From: an uncultured Thiohalocapsa sp.
GTDB taxonomy: Bacteria; Pseudomonadota; Gammaproteobacteria; Chromatiales; Chromatiaceae
Direction of reading: 5' to 3'
Length of the DNA: 59,630 bases
Assembly: GCF_913063425.1 (NCBI RefSeq)
Contig: NZ_CAJXYK010000039.1
Location: 1 to 59,630 of the forward strand
Shown here: positions 8,539-17,262 of the stretch, one piece after another
How the letters are laid out: each line of letters starts with the position of its first letter
Position numbering within the stretch: the first letter of the stretch is position 1
Notes under the pieces: generated by a model
What the model was told of the DNA's origin: nothing
Databases searched by the model: none
Seen by the model: the letters and a program-made list of their open reading frames with translations, nothing else
Translations under genes and position numbers: made by a program

Positions 8539-9546
8539 ATGCCGACCCAACGCGCTTTCCGCATCCATCACGACGACGCCGGCTATCGCGCCGGCATCGA
8601 GACCATCGACGTGCCCGAGCCCGCCGCGGGAGAGGTACTGGTACGCGTCGCCTACGCCAGCGTCAACTACAAGGATGCCCTCGGCGGCACAGGCAAGGGC
8701 AAGGTCATCCGGCGCTTTCCCATCACCGGCGGCATCGACGCGAGCGGTGTCGTGGAACGCACCGCGCACGACGATTTTGCGCCCGGCGATGCCGTCGTCG
8801 CCACCGGCCACGGCATGGCCTTCGACCACGACGGCGGTTATGCCGAGTACCTGTGCGTGCCGGGCGACTGGCTGGTGAAGCTGCCGGACGGGCTCGACAC
8901 CCGCAGCGCCATGCTGCTCGGCACCGCCGGCTTCACGGCGGCGCTGGCGGTGCATCGGCTGCTGGTGAATGGGCAGCGCCCGGAGCTTGGGCCGATCCTG
9001 GTGACGGGCGCGAGCGGCGGCGTCGGGGCCATCTCCATCGCCATCCTCGCCAAGCTCGGCTTCGAGGTGGCCGCCGTATCCGGCAAGCCGGACCTGCATG
9101 CTTGGCTCAGGGATCTGGGCGCAGCACAGATCCTGGGTCGCGATGAGCTGCCCGGCGGGGACCGCCCGCTGGAGAAGGGCGTCTGGGGCGGTGCCGTGGA
9201 CAATGTGGGTGGCGACATGCTGGCGCGCATCACCCGCACCCTGGTGCCATACGGCAACATCGCGAGCATCGGCAACGCCGGCGGCATCGCCCTCGAGACC
9301 ACAGTCATGCCATTCATCCTGCGCGGCGTGGCGCTCCTCGGCTGCGACTCGGTGCACATCCCCCAGCCGCTGCGGGGCGAGCTGTGGCAGCACCTGGCGA
9401 CGGACTGGCGCGTGGCCGAGCCCGAGCGGCTGCTGGGCGGCGAGGTCGCACCGGACGCGCTGCCGGAGGTGTTCGAGCGCATGCTCGCCGGGCGCACGCA
9501 CGGGCGCGTCCTGGTGAGCCCCAGCCCAAGCGCCGACGCGGCATGA
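8539..9546 (+). CDS. acuI: YhdH/AcuI-family NADPH-dependent acrylyl-CoA reductase (quinone oxidoreductase family)
   Basis: 335 residues, medium-chain dehydrogenase/reductase fold without the zinc-binding residues. Landmarks are SVNYKDALGGTGKGKV near residue 45, FPITGGIDASGVV, the nucleotide-binding VTGASGGVGAISIAIL, and AAVSGK. These define the YhdH/YhfP/AcuI branch, which reduces acryloyl-CoA to propionyl-CoA, for example during DMSP or propanoate-linked metabolism. The ATG at 8539 has a strong GGGGGGAG ribosome site. The stop overlaps the YhbY start (ATGA), so the two genes are coupled. Actual substrate is inferred from family. Confidence 0.88.
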   Translation: MPTQRAFRIHHDDAGYRAGIETIDVPEPAAGEVLVRVAYASVNYKDALGGTGKGKVIRRFPITGGIDASGVVERTAHDDFAPGDAVVATGHGMAFDHDGGYAEYLCVPGDWLVKLPDGLDTRSAMLLGTAGFTAALAVHRLLVNGQRPELGPILVTGASGGVGAISIAILAKLGFEVAAVSGKPDLHAWLRDLGAAQILGRDELPGGDRPLEKGVWGGAVDNVGGDMLARITRTLVPYGNIASIGNAGGIALETTVMPFILRGVALLGCDSVHIPQPLRGELWQHLATDWRVAEPERLLGGEVAPDALPEVFERMLAGRTHGRVLVSPSPSADAA

Positions 9547-9860
9547 CCAACAGCAAGCCCCAGCAGCTCGGCAACCGCGCGCAGCGGGCGCTGAAGCAGC
9601 GCGCCCATCACCTGAAGCCCGTGGTGCTGCTCGGCGCCGCCGGCCTCACCGAGCCCGTGCTCGCCGAGATCGAGCTGGCACTGGACCATCACGAGCTGAT
9701 CAAGGTGCGCGTGAACGGCGGCGACCGGGGCGCGCGGGATGCCCAGGTGCGCACCATCGCGGAGGAGACGGGCGCCGCACTGGTGCAGCGCATCGGCAAC
9801 ATCGCCGTGCTCTACCGCGCGAATCCGGAGCTGAAGGACCCGATCCGGCTGCCCGCTTGA
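9543..9860 (+). CDS. yhbY: YhbY-family CRM-domain RNA-binding protein
   Basis: 105 residues with one CRM domain: RALKQRAHHLKPVVLLG at the start, GLTEPVLAEIELALDHHELIKVRV in the middle, and the GxxG-type loop replaced by GDRGARD. The C-terminus IGNIAVLYRANPE is typical. YhbY proteins associate with pre-50S ribosomal subunits. The start overlaps the reductase stop by four bases. Confidence 0.92.
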   Translation: MTNSKPQQLGNRAQRALKQRAHHLKPVVLLGAAGLTEPVLAEIELALDHHELIKVRVNGGDRGARDAQVRTIAEETGAALVQRIGNIAVLYRANPELKDPIRLPA

Positions 9861-10157
9861 CCCCGCGCACGCGCCACCTGCTGCACCTGACCGACGGCAA
9901 GGCCGGGAAGCCGGCTCGCCGCGCGCGGGGCGGCGGCCTGCTGTGGCATGGGCCTGCTGTGGCACGGCAGGCCGGCACGGCTGCGTTGGACGCATCTCCC
10001 GCTCGGCGCGCGGAGCGCCCGGCGAAGCACGACACCGCAGGAGCGGTGTTGCGAGAGAACCCACGGCTGCCCGGCCCCCTTTGGACGCTCCGGTTGATCA
10101 GCGCCGCAGGCGGCGTGTACCCTGCGTGGCCTGTGCCGACCGCCGGGGATTCCATCA
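9861..10157. other. Intergenic gap, nothing recognised
   Basis: GC-rich sequence with a short direct repeat of GGCCTGCTGTGGCA near 9940-9965. No convincing coding frame, promoter or terminator was seen. Confidence 0.4.
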
Positions 10158-10415
10158 ATGGAACTGTTTGCGCTCGTTATCGTCGCGGCGCTGTTGGCGA
10201 CGCTCCCGCTCATGGCCTGGTTGCGCGAGTCACGCTGCAAGCGCTGTGGCGGACGCTTTGCGTGGCGTAAGACGGGGGCGCAGCGGGAGCGCTCCGGCTT
10301 CTGGGTCGGCTGGAACGTCGAGGTCGAGTATCGCTGCCGCCACTGCGGCGCGGTGCGCTGGGAGAAAAAGCCGAAGGGTCCGACCCCTTGGCTCAGCGGC
10401 AGCGGCTTCGGCTGA
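10158..10415 (+). CDS. Small membrane-anchored zinc-ribbon protein
   Basis: 85 residues. One N-terminal transmembrane helix (FALVIVAALLATLPLMAWL) is followed by a cytoplasmic zinc ribbon with CKRCGG at about residues 27-30 and CRHCGA at about 60-63. Between the two CxxC knuckles lie basic and aromatic residues. No family name was recognised; the function may be protein or nucleic acid binding at the membrane. It lies alone on the plus strand and converges with the vWA gene at 10532-11947. Confidence 0.65.
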   Translation: MELFALVIVAALLATLPLMAWLRESRCKRCGGRFAWRKTGAQRERSGFWVGWNVEVEYRCRHCGAVRWEKKPKGPTPWLSGSGFG

Positions 10416-10531
10416 GTAACCGATCAGGCTTGCGCTGCATGCGCGCCACTTGTCCACCTACCTGCGTCAGCCGATTGCGCTCGCGCGCCGAGGCGCACCG
10501 CCGGTGCGGAAAGGTCAGTCCGGACGTGGAG

Positions 10532-11947
10532 CTACTCCAGCACCAGCTTGCGCCCGAACGGTGCCTGCATGTGCTCGGCGCTCGCCGGCACGGCCCAAAG
10601 CACCGGGAAGGGCGGGCAGTAGTCCACGCGGCCGTCTAAGTCCGTCAGGAACACAGCCATGTCCGGGCCGTGGCGCTGGGCCTCCGCCAGCAGCGGCGTA
10701 AAGTCGGTGCCACCGCCGCCCTGAAGCTCCAAATCATGCAGGTTGGAGCGCCCGGGCTCGAAGAACCGTACCTCGCGCACCTTCTCGTCGCCGATCACCA
10801 CCAGCACCCGCGCCTCCAGCCGGCGGCTGATGGCCGCAAGCTCAGCCGCAAAGCGGTGCATGAGCGGATTGTCGACGGAGCCTGAGATGTCCACCAGCAC
10901 CGCGAGCCGGGCCACGGCCCGCGACGACGCCCGGCCCGGCTCCCAGGGCATGCGCATGCCGCCGCCCCGCCCCGCCGGCCCACCCACCCTGCCCCGATTG
11001 GCGATGTAGGAGCGCGACGGCCGCGACCAGGACAGCTCCGGCTGCATGGAGAGCCCGCGGGCGAGCTGGGTACGCAGCAGCTGCTCCCAGGGCGTGCGGA
11101 CCTTGGGGATGTCCGCCAGCAGCGCCCGCAGCATGGAATGCACGCCGTCGCCGGCATGGGCGCGGGTGATGCGCTCGCGCCATTCGCGCGCCTGCTCCGC
11201 CTCGCCCTCCGGGTGCTCGCTGTCCGCCGCCGGCAGCAGGTCGCGCAGGATGGCGCCGGCGAAGTGCCGGGCCCGGGAGGCACGGGGGCCGTCCTGCTTG
11301 GGCCCGGTGCTGCCCGCTTCGGCGTCGTGGCTGCCACGGCTCGCGCCGGCGTCGTCGGGGCGCCGGCCGCGACCACCGCGGCGGCTGCCTTTGCCGCCGC
11401 CGCTCGCCTGGCGGTCATCGACGGCGCGGTAGAGCCGCTCCACGTCCCACTCCAGCAGGGCCTTGTCCGGGGACTCGTTGCGCAGCAGCGACGCCGTCAG
11501 CAGGTCCTGAAGCAGCACCGAGCCCGCCGGCAGCTCCAGCCAGTTCAGGTGCGACAGGGTGCTGTTGACGATGGCATCGGCGCAGATGTTGAACAGCTCG
11601 CGATCGACATCGCCGGTGAGGCGCTGAAGCTCCGCGAGCCGCTGCGGATGGCGCAGGGCCACATGCAGCACCTGGTGGGCGACGAGGCCCGTCTGCACCG
11701 CGAGCGACAGGTGGTCGAAGTCGGGGCCGTAGTAGATGGACACGCCGTCGTTGGCGGCGACGAGCCCCCCACGCCCGCCGCGGGTGTCCTCGGGCCCGGT
11801 GTCGATGTGCCGGATCCAGAGTGCGAGACCGCCAGTGGACGGCGCGTACTCGACCATGCGCTGCACGGCGCGGGTACCGCGGTGCTCGTAGACGGCGGAC
11901 CGGCGCCCGCTGGATCTGGCGTTGTCTGTCACAACCCCGCAATTCAT
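10532..11947 (-). CDS. DUF2201-type vWA protein with N-terminal metallopeptidase-like domain (HExxH altered to HQVLH)
   Basis: 471 residues. The N-terminal domain corresponds to the putative metallopeptidase region of DUF2201 proteins, but the zinc motif reads HQVLH (residues 91-95) instead of HExLH, so the catalytic Glu is replaced by Gln; a downstream NICADAIVN segment is retained. A Gly/Arg/Asp-rich linker (about 180-225) follows. The C-terminal vWA domain has DISGS (353-357), GGGGTDF and LTDLDG, an intact MIDAS. The ATG at 11947 gives MNCGVV; an internal Met at residue 31 is a possible alternative. It is the last gene of a minus-strand operon after a MoxR-like ATPase, the usual partner. 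Cellular role unknown. Confidence 0.82.
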   Translation of the reverse strand: MNCGVVTDNARSSGRRSAVYEHRGTRAVQRMVEYAPSTGGLALWIRHIDTGPEDTRGGRGGLVAANDGVSIYYGPDFDHLSLAVQTGLVAHQVLHVALRHPQRLAELQRLTGDVDRELFNICADAIVNSTLSHLNWLELPAGSVLLQDLLTASLLRNESPDKALLEWDVERLYRAVDDRQASGGGKGSRRGGRGRRPDDAGASRGSHDAEAGSTGPKQDGPRASRARHFAGAILRDLLPAADSEHPEGEAEQAREWRERITRAHAGDGVHSMLRALLADIPKVRTPWEQLLRTQLARGLSMQPELSWSRPSRSYIANRGRVGGPAGRGGGMRMPWEPGRASSRAVARLAVLVDISGSVDNPLMHRFAAELAAISRRLEARVLVVIGDEKVREVRFFEPGRSNLHDLELQGGGGTDFTPLLAEAQRHGPDMAVFLTDLDGRVDYCPPFPVLWAVPASAEHMQAPFGRKLVLE

Positions 11948-12062
11948 CTGTATCGCTGTCGTTATCGGGAGCAAGACCCGGATTCCGCTTGGCTGCATGC
12001 GGGCTGCGACATCCGCGCAGGCGACCGGCAGCCGAGACCGGCCTGAGCGCGCTCTCTGAGGC

Positions 12063-13157
12063 TCAGGCCGCCTGCTGCGCGGCCTCGCGCGCTTCGGTGT
12101 AGCGGCGGTAGGCCTGGCTTGAGAGCACGGCGCCTTCGAGACCCCGCTCCAGCGCCGTCTGGAACAGCAGCTCCATGCCGAGCGTCTGCACCTCGCGAAT
12201 GGGCAGCGGCTCGTCGCTTTGCAGGTCCGGCAGCTGGTCGATGATGGCGAGCGCGCGGGCCATGCGCGGCTCATCGGTGGCCGCCGCCAGCAGCGCATAG
12301 ACCATGCCGTAGAGACCGTCGAGCGTGTCGGGCAGCAAGGCCGCCGTGGCCTCGCCGGGCTCCGCCTCCAGCAGCGCCAGCACGTCGGTGCCCGCCTGGA
12401 TCTCCTTGAGCACACCGAAGAATTCCGCGGCGTTGGCCGCCCCGATGCGCCCCTGCACGAAGGTGCGCTTGCCGGTCTCGGAGAGGTCGGACTTGAGCAC
12501 GCTGGAGATGTCCTCCCAGCCGCGGGGGCTCGCGCCCACCAGGTGGTCGTTGGCGAGCTGGCTCGCGGTGTCGTCCAGCTTGTCCGGGCGAACCTTGAGG
12601 TAGGCCATCACCTCCGGTGCAAAGTCATGGGCCAGCGCATAGGCCAGGAAGGCGTCGATGACCGACTGCACATTGAAGTGGAACATCCGGTCCGCCAGCG
12701 CCGTGCCCATGTCGTGGCTCACGGCGCCGTGGAAGGCGGCGTTGCCGGCGGCGATCACCTGCCAGCCGTCCGGCAGCCGGTAGTTGCCCACGCGGCGGTC
12801 CAGGATCAGCGAATAGGCCGAGATCTGCAGGCGCTGGTCCGCCGCCGTCAGCTCATCCAGGAACAGGATGCCGTTCGGATGCTCGCTGCCGGGCAGGAAC
12901 TCCGGCGGAAACCAGACCGTCTTCGACTGGCGCTCGTCGGCGTAGATGGCGCCGCGGATGTCCACGGGCTCGATGGTGGTGAGCCTAAGATCCACCAGCG
13001 GCACGTCGAAGTGCTCCGCCACCTGGCGCACCACGGAGGACTTGCCGACGCCGCGGGTGCCCCAGAGCATGGAGGCGCGCCGGCGCAGCACCGGGTCCGA
13101 AAACTGCTCGATGAGTGCGTCCTTCACCGCCGCGATGGACACGGGCGGGATGTTCAT
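12063..13157 (-). CDS. MoxR-like AAA+ ATPase paired with DUF2201 vWA protein
   Basis: 364 residues from the ATG at 13157, which has AAGG 7 bases upstream; a TTG 15 bases earlier is possible. Walker A GTRGVGKS is at 33-40, Walker B GILFLDEL at 96-103, and sensor region AAGNAAF near 137. The C-terminal ~130 residues are helical. MoxR-type ATPases with DUF2201 vWA partners form two-gene chaperone-like modules. The vWA gene starts 115 bases downstream on the same strand, and an unrecognised membrane protein gene lies 240 bases upstream. Confidence 0.88.
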   Translation of the reverse strand: MNIPPVSIAAVKDALIEQFSDPVLRRRASMLWGTRGVGKSSVVRQVAEHFDVPLVDLRLTTIEPVDIRGAIYADERQSKTVWFPPEFLPGSEHPNGILFLDELTAADQRLQISAYSLILDRRVGNYRLPDGWQVIAAGNAAFHGAVSHDMGTALADRMFHFNVQSVIDAFLAYALAHDFAPEVMAYLKVRPDKLDDTASQLANDHLVGASPRGWEDISSVLKSDLSETGKRTFVQGRIGAANAAEFFGVLKEIQAGTDVLALLEAEPGEATAALLPDTLDGLYGMVYALLAAATDEPRMARALAIIDQLPDLQSDEPLPIREVQTLGMELLFQTALERGLEGAVLSSQAYRRYTEAREAAQQAA

Positions 13158-13311
13158 CGGGTTGCCTTGCAAGCCTCTGTCTCCTCAGTCGCGGCGCTCG
13201 TGGCGCCGGTGCATGAAGCCGATATGCGCGGTGGCGCCGCACGACGCCCTGCGGAGGGAAGCCATCCAAAGCACTGGCGCCGAAGCACCTGGGGCCGGGC
13301 CATCTTCCCAT

Positions 13312-13368
13312 GCGGCGGCCTGAAGTCCGCCGGCCCCAGGTGGCCGACTGAAGTCGGCGTCCCCGGGG
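13312..13368. repeat. Full copy of dispersed double-hairpin intergenic element
   Basis: Hairpin 1 spans 13314-13331 (one mismatch in GGCGGACTGAAGTCCGCC), spacer GGCCCCAGGTG, hairpin 2 at 13343-13358 (GCCGACTGAAGTCGGC), then GTCCCCGGGG. The same arrangement recurs at 31475 and 47498, with half copies at 5639 and 19415. It lies between the MoxR gene and the upstream membrane protein gene. Confidence 0.75.
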
Positions 13369-13397
13369 CACGGCGCGGCAAGCGCCGCGGTGCTCTG

Positions 13398-14744
13398 TCA
13401 GCCCTCGGCCTCCGCGGCAGCGGGCCGGTGAAAGTCGCCAGCGAAGCGGTCCGCGTTCGCCGCCGTCGGTGCTGCCGGCTCGGCTGCGGACGCCTGCTCG
13501 GACGCGGGCGACTGCTTGTCCGTCACCCGCACCACCCAGTCGCGCTGCACCAGCCGGCGGGGCAGCGGCGGGATCTCGAAGCGGGGCATCTCGCGCATCA
13601 GAAAGAAGCCCACCAGCATGAACGGCGGCGCGTGGAAGATCAGCATGCGCAGCACGGAGTTGTCCGCCATGTCGAGCCACTGGATGCCGGGGGTGGCGGC
13701 CATGATGCCGAGCAGGAAGAGCATGGGCACCGCGCGCTGATAGGTGACCCGCCAGCGCGCGCCCTGGTGGCGCTGGTGGAACTCCCCGGGCGGCGCCGCC
13801 AGCGTGGCCGACAGGTGGCGGACCACCTCGCCCAGCTTGGCCTCGATGTCCGCCGTGCGCTGGGGCTCGTGGGTGGCGACGCGGATGGAGCCGCGCCAAT
13901 AGCTCACGATCTGCCGCAGGGGCCGGTAGTGCCAGCCGATGACGGCCAGCAGGTCCTCCGGCACCTTGAGCCGCACGCCCGCATCGGTGGTGAGCTTGAG
14001 CTCCACCGGCATGCCGTTGAAGCGGTCGGCCTTCAGGTTCAGGTGCACCGGGCCCACGCGCACGTTGGCCTCGGTGATGACAGCCCGCAACGGGCCGTCG
14101 GCATCGTCGATGAGCTGCTCGTCGGTGGTGTCGGCTGCCGCCTGCGGCGCCGGCGCCGCGGGCCGCCGCCGCAGGAACGCGAGGCGGTCCCCCAGCAGCC
14201 GCTCTGCCCCCACCCGCACGGCCTGCCAGAGCCTGCCGCCGAGCGTCTGTGCCGCCCAGCGGGCGCCGGCGCCGGCGCGCTGCGACAGGGCCTGGGAGGC
14301 GGGCTCCAGCAGATAGCTGCGGGCCACGGGCACGCCGTCGTAAACCGCGAAGTGGCGGCGCACCGGCACCTGCTCCAGCTGCTCCAGCAGTGTGTCCAGG
14401 TCGGCGCCGTCGGCGGTGAGCGTTGCCGTCAGTCCGCCCGCGTCCCAGACCTGCCGCACCAGGCGATGCTTGCCCACCTGCGCCGCCTCCAGCCGCAGCT
14501 GGGCACGCAAGTCCACCGGGCAGTCCGCATCCGCCGGAATCGCCTCGGCCTTGAACGCGAGCACCCGGTCTTCCCGCCGGCTCGCCGCCATGTCCGCGTG
14601 CAGACCGCGGCGGGTGAAGGGCGCCATAAGCGCGAGGATGTCGTGATGCGTGAGCGGGCGCAGGGGCTGGGTCGGGCGCAGGGGCCGCGGCTTCGGTTGC
14701 GGCAGGATGCGCGGGCCCTTGCTGACGATGCGGACTTGTTGCAT
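13398..14744 (-). CDS. Unrecognised protein with C-terminal membrane segments in sirtuin-MoxR operon
   Basis: 448 residues; no family recognised. The first ~330 residues are soluble-looking, with a short Pro/Ala-rich break near 195-205 (RRRPAAPAPQAAADTTDEQ). Two likely transmembrane helices follow, around residues 340-362 (AVPMLFLLGIMAATPG) and 372-392 (MLIFHAPPFMLVGFFLM). The acidic/Ala C-terminal tail is probably disordered. The ATG at 14744 begins MQQVRIVSKGPRILPQPKP. It sits between a sirtuin and a MoxR/vWA pair, all on the minus strand. Inference: a membrane platform for that pair. Confidence 0.6.
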   Translation of the reverse strand: MQQVRIVSKGPRILPQPKPRPLRPTQPLRPLTHHDILALMAPFTRRGLHADMAASRREDRVLAFKAEAIPADADCPVDLRAQLRLEAAQVGKHRLVRQVWDAGGLTATLTADGADLDTLLEQLEQVPVRRHFAVYDGVPVARSYLLEPASQALSQRAGAGARWAAQTLGGRLWQAVRVGAERLLGDRLAFLRRRPAAPAPQAAADTTDEQLIDDADGPLRAVITEANVRVGPVHLNLKADRFNGMPVELKLTTDAGVRLKVPEDLLAVIGWHYRPLRQIVSYWRGSIRVATHEPQRTADIEAKLGEVVRHLSATLAAPPGEFHQRHQGARWRVTYQRAVPMLFLLGIMAATPGIQWLDMADNSVLRMLIFHAPPFMLVGFFLMREMPRFEIPPLPRRLVQRDWVVRVTDKQSPASEQASAAEPAAPTAANADRFAGDFHRPAAAEAEG

Positions 14745-14844
14745 GGCGATGTCCCCCGTTTGTCTCGCCGTGGATTGTTCCTGAGTCGGCGGCGGGCGTC
14801 GAGTGCTCGGGCCTCGGGATGGACTGCAGGGTGAGCGCGGCGGC

Positions 14845-15771
14845 TCAGACCGACGGGCGCGGTGGTGCCTGCTCCAGCAGCGCCAGTGCAGCGGTGAGGG
14901 TCGGCCCGCAGGCGGCGTTCAGCTTGAGCCCGGCAAGGTCGTCGGCGCGGGTGTGGCCAAGGTTCAGGATGGCGATGGGCTGGCCCGCCTGCGCCGCCTG
15001 CCGGCAGAAGCGATACCCCGAGAACACGGTGAGCGAGGAGCCCACCACCAGCACGCCGCCGGCACGGGCGAGCTGGTCCATGGCATGCGCCACCCGCGGT
15101 CGCGGCACGTTCTCGCCGAAGAAGACCACGGCGGGCTTCAGCATACCGCCGCAGCGCGGGCAGTCCGGCACCCGGAAACCCGCTTGTACGGCGTCCCCGA
15201 GCAGCACGTCGCCATCCGGCGCCGAGACCTCCGGCGCCACCGGGACACAATCCGGGTTGTGCTGCGCGAGCAGGGCCTGCATGCGCTCGCGCGGGAGCCT
15301 GAGCCCACAGTCCAGGCAGTCCACCACGTCCAGCCGGCCGTGCAGGTCAAGCACCCGGCGGGCGCCGCTGCGCTGATGCAGGCCGTCCACGTTCTGCGTG
15401 ACGATCTGCGTCACCAGCCCGCGCGCCTCCAGCGCGGCGAGGGTACGGTGGGTGATGTTCGGACGCGCGGCGGCCACGCGGGGCCAGCCGACGAAGCTGC
15501 GGGCCCAGTAGCGGCGCCGCGCGGCGGGCTCACGCACGAAGCGCTGGTAGCGGATGGGCTCGGCGCGCTTCCAGTGGCCCGCCTCGTCGCGGTAGTCCGG
15601 AATGCCGGAATCCGTGCTGCAGCCGGCGCCCGTGAGCACAAAGAGCGGCGCGTGGGTGCGGATGAAGGCGGCGAGTGCCCGGGCGCCGGTGGCCGCCGCC
15701 GTGCTAGGCTCGCCGGTCGTGCCGTCGGCGGCCTGACGCGCCGCCGGAAGACCTGCCGCCAGGGTGCTCAT
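14845..15771 (-). CDS. Sirtuin (Sir2-family NAD-dependent protein deacylase)
   Basis: 308 residues. Landmarks are GAGCSTDSGIPDYRD (NAD-binding), TQNVDGLHQRSG, the catalytic His in LHGRLDVV, a four-cysteine zinc site (CLDCG and CPRCGG), KPAVVFFGE and VVGSSLTV. It removes acyl groups from lysines using NAD. The ATG at 15771 has GGGAGG about 8 bases upstream. It is the first gene of the minus-strand group that continues into the membrane protein and the MoxR/vWA pair. The 153-base gap to 15925 is a divergent promoter region. Its N-terminal ~30 residues are Ala-rich. Confidence 0.9.
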   Translation of the reverse strand: MSTLAAGLPAARQAADGTTGEPSTAAATGARALAAFIRTHAPLFVLTGAGCSTDSGIPDYRDEAGHWKRAEPIRYQRFVREPAARRRYWARSFVGWPRVAAARPNITHRTLAALEARGLVTQIVTQNVDGLHQRSGARRVLDLHGRLDVVDCLDCGLRLPRERMQALLAQHNPDCVPVAPEVSAPDGDVLLGDAVQAGFRVPDCPRCGGMLKPAVVFFGENVPRPRVAHAMDQLARAGGVLVVGSSLTVFSGYRFCRQAAQAGQPIAILNLGHTRADDLAGLKLNAACGPTLTAALALLEQAPPRPSV

Positions 15772-15924
15772 GCGGCGCCTCCCATGCGGCCGATAACGCG
15801 GTGCACCAGAGGGCCTGACGCGGGCTCCGGCGGGCAGACTCCCGGTGAGCAGGCGTTGATACCGGCGGAGACTGTCCAGATCTTCCCGCAACCCATCCGG
15901 ACAAATTCTAAACAAGCCTTGCGC

Positions 15925-17262
15925 ATGACTGAGCGTATCTGCGTCGTCGGCAGCGGCATCGCCGGCCTGGCGTCCGCCTGGTTGCTGTCACAGCGCCATC
16001 AGGTGACGCTGGTGGAGAAAAACGCCTATTTCGGCGGCCATACCCACACCATCGAGGTGGACGAAGACGGCACCACCGTGCCGGTGGACACGGGCTTCAT
16101 CGTCTACAACACCCGCAACTATCCGATGCTCGTGCGGCTGTTCGAGCGCCTGGGCGTCCCCACCCGGGAGTCCGACATGTCCTTCGCTGCGTCCATCGAC
16201 GCCGGTCGTCTCGAGTATGCGGGCGATAATCTCAGCACGATCTTTGCACAGCGCTGGAATGCCTTAAGCCCGCGATTTCTGCGGATGCTGCTCGACATCT
16301 TCCGCTTCGGCGCCCGCTGCCGGCACTGCCTGACACATTCGGCCTTCGACGGCCGCAGCCTGCGTGAGTTCCTGGCGGACGAGGGTCTGGGGGACGCCTT
16401 CCGCGATCACTACCTGCTGCCCATGGCCGCCGCCATCTGGTCCTGCCCCGCCGCCGCCATGCTGGACTTCCCGGCGGAGAGCCTCGCGCGCTTCTTCGAC
16501 AACCACCGGTTGCTGAACCCGCTGGAGCGGCCCCTGTGGCGCAGCGTCGTCGGCGGCAGTCACACCTATGTGCAGCGCATGGCGGAGGATCTCGGCCCTG
16601 AGCGCATGCTTGCCGACGCCGCCGTGGCCGTGGAGCGGCATGCGGCCCGCGTGCGCGTGCGGCTCGCCTCCGGCGCCGCGCTGGAAGCGGACCGGGTGGT
16701 GCTCGCCACCCATGCGGACCAGGCGTTGGCCCTGCTGGCGCAGCCCACGGTCGAGGAGCAGAAGGTCCTCGGCTGCTTCCGCTACCAGCCGAACCGCACC
16801 TTCCTGCACACCGACACCCGCCTGATGCCCCACCGCCGCCGGGTCTGGTCCGCCTGGAACTATCTGGCGGGCGAGGCCAGCGACGGCGCCGCCGCCGTGT
16901 CCGTCACCTACTGGATGAACAAGCTCCAGGGGCTTGAGACCCACCGCAACTACCTGCTCTCCCTGAACCCCCTCGCCGACCCGGACCCGCAGCAGGTCAT
17001 CGCCGAGATGACCTACGACCACCCCGTGTTCGACCAGGCGGCGATGGATGCGCAGCGGGCGCTGCCTCGCCTTCAGGGCACGGACCGGGTCTACTTCTGC
17101 GGCAGCTACCACGGCTTCGGCTTCCACGAAGACGCCCTGCGCGCGGCGGTGGATGTCGCAGGTCGGCTCGGCGTGGACACGGACTGGATCACCGGCCGCG
17201 CGCCGGCGCCCGCCGCTGACTCCCCGGTGCCGGTGCCGACCCCGGCGGAGGTGCCCGCCTGA
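15925..17262 (+). CDS. FAD-dependent amine-oxidase-like oxidoreductase (lipid-modification operon)
   Basis: 445 residues. The N-terminal dinucleotide motif is VVGSGIAGLASAWLLSQ, followed by VEKNAYFGGHTHTI and VDTGFIVYN, typical of the FAD/NAD(P)-binding oxidoreductases next to cyclopropane synthase genes. The C-terminal VYFCGSYHGFGFHEDALR is the second FAD-contacting segment. The tail is Pro/Ala-rich. It starts a three-gene plus-strand operon with one-base TGATG overlaps. In the known operons of this type, which include ChrR/sigma-E regulated ones in Rhodobacter, products modify membrane unsaturated fatty acids. The specific reaction here is inference. Confidence 0.85.
   Translation: MTERICVVGSGIAGLASAWLLSQRHQVTLVEKNAYFGGHTHTIEVDEDGTTVPVDTGFIVYNTRNYPMLVRLFERLGVPTRESDMSFAASIDAGRLEYAGDNLSTIFAQRWNALSPRFLRMLLDIFRFGARCRHCLTHSAFDGRSLREFLADEGLGDAFRDHYLLPMAAAIWSCPAAAMLDFPAESLARFFDNHRLLNPLERPLWRSVVGGSHTYVQRMAEDLGPERMLADAAVAVERHAARVRVRLASGAALEADRVVLATHADQALALLAQPTVEEQKVLGCFRYQPNRTFLHTDTRLMPHRRRVWSAWNYLAGEASDGAAAVSVTYWMNKLQGLETHRNYLLSLNPLADPDPQQVIAEMTYDHPVFDQAAMDAQRALPRLQGTDRVYFCGSYHGFGFHEDALRAAVDVAGRLGVDTDWITGRAPAPAADSPVPVPTPAEVPA

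Noticed and set aside
12219-14834. 871-aa open frame on the plus strand
   Set aside because: Antisense to the MoxR and membrane protein genes, whose motifs (Walker A/B, helices) are clear on the other strand.
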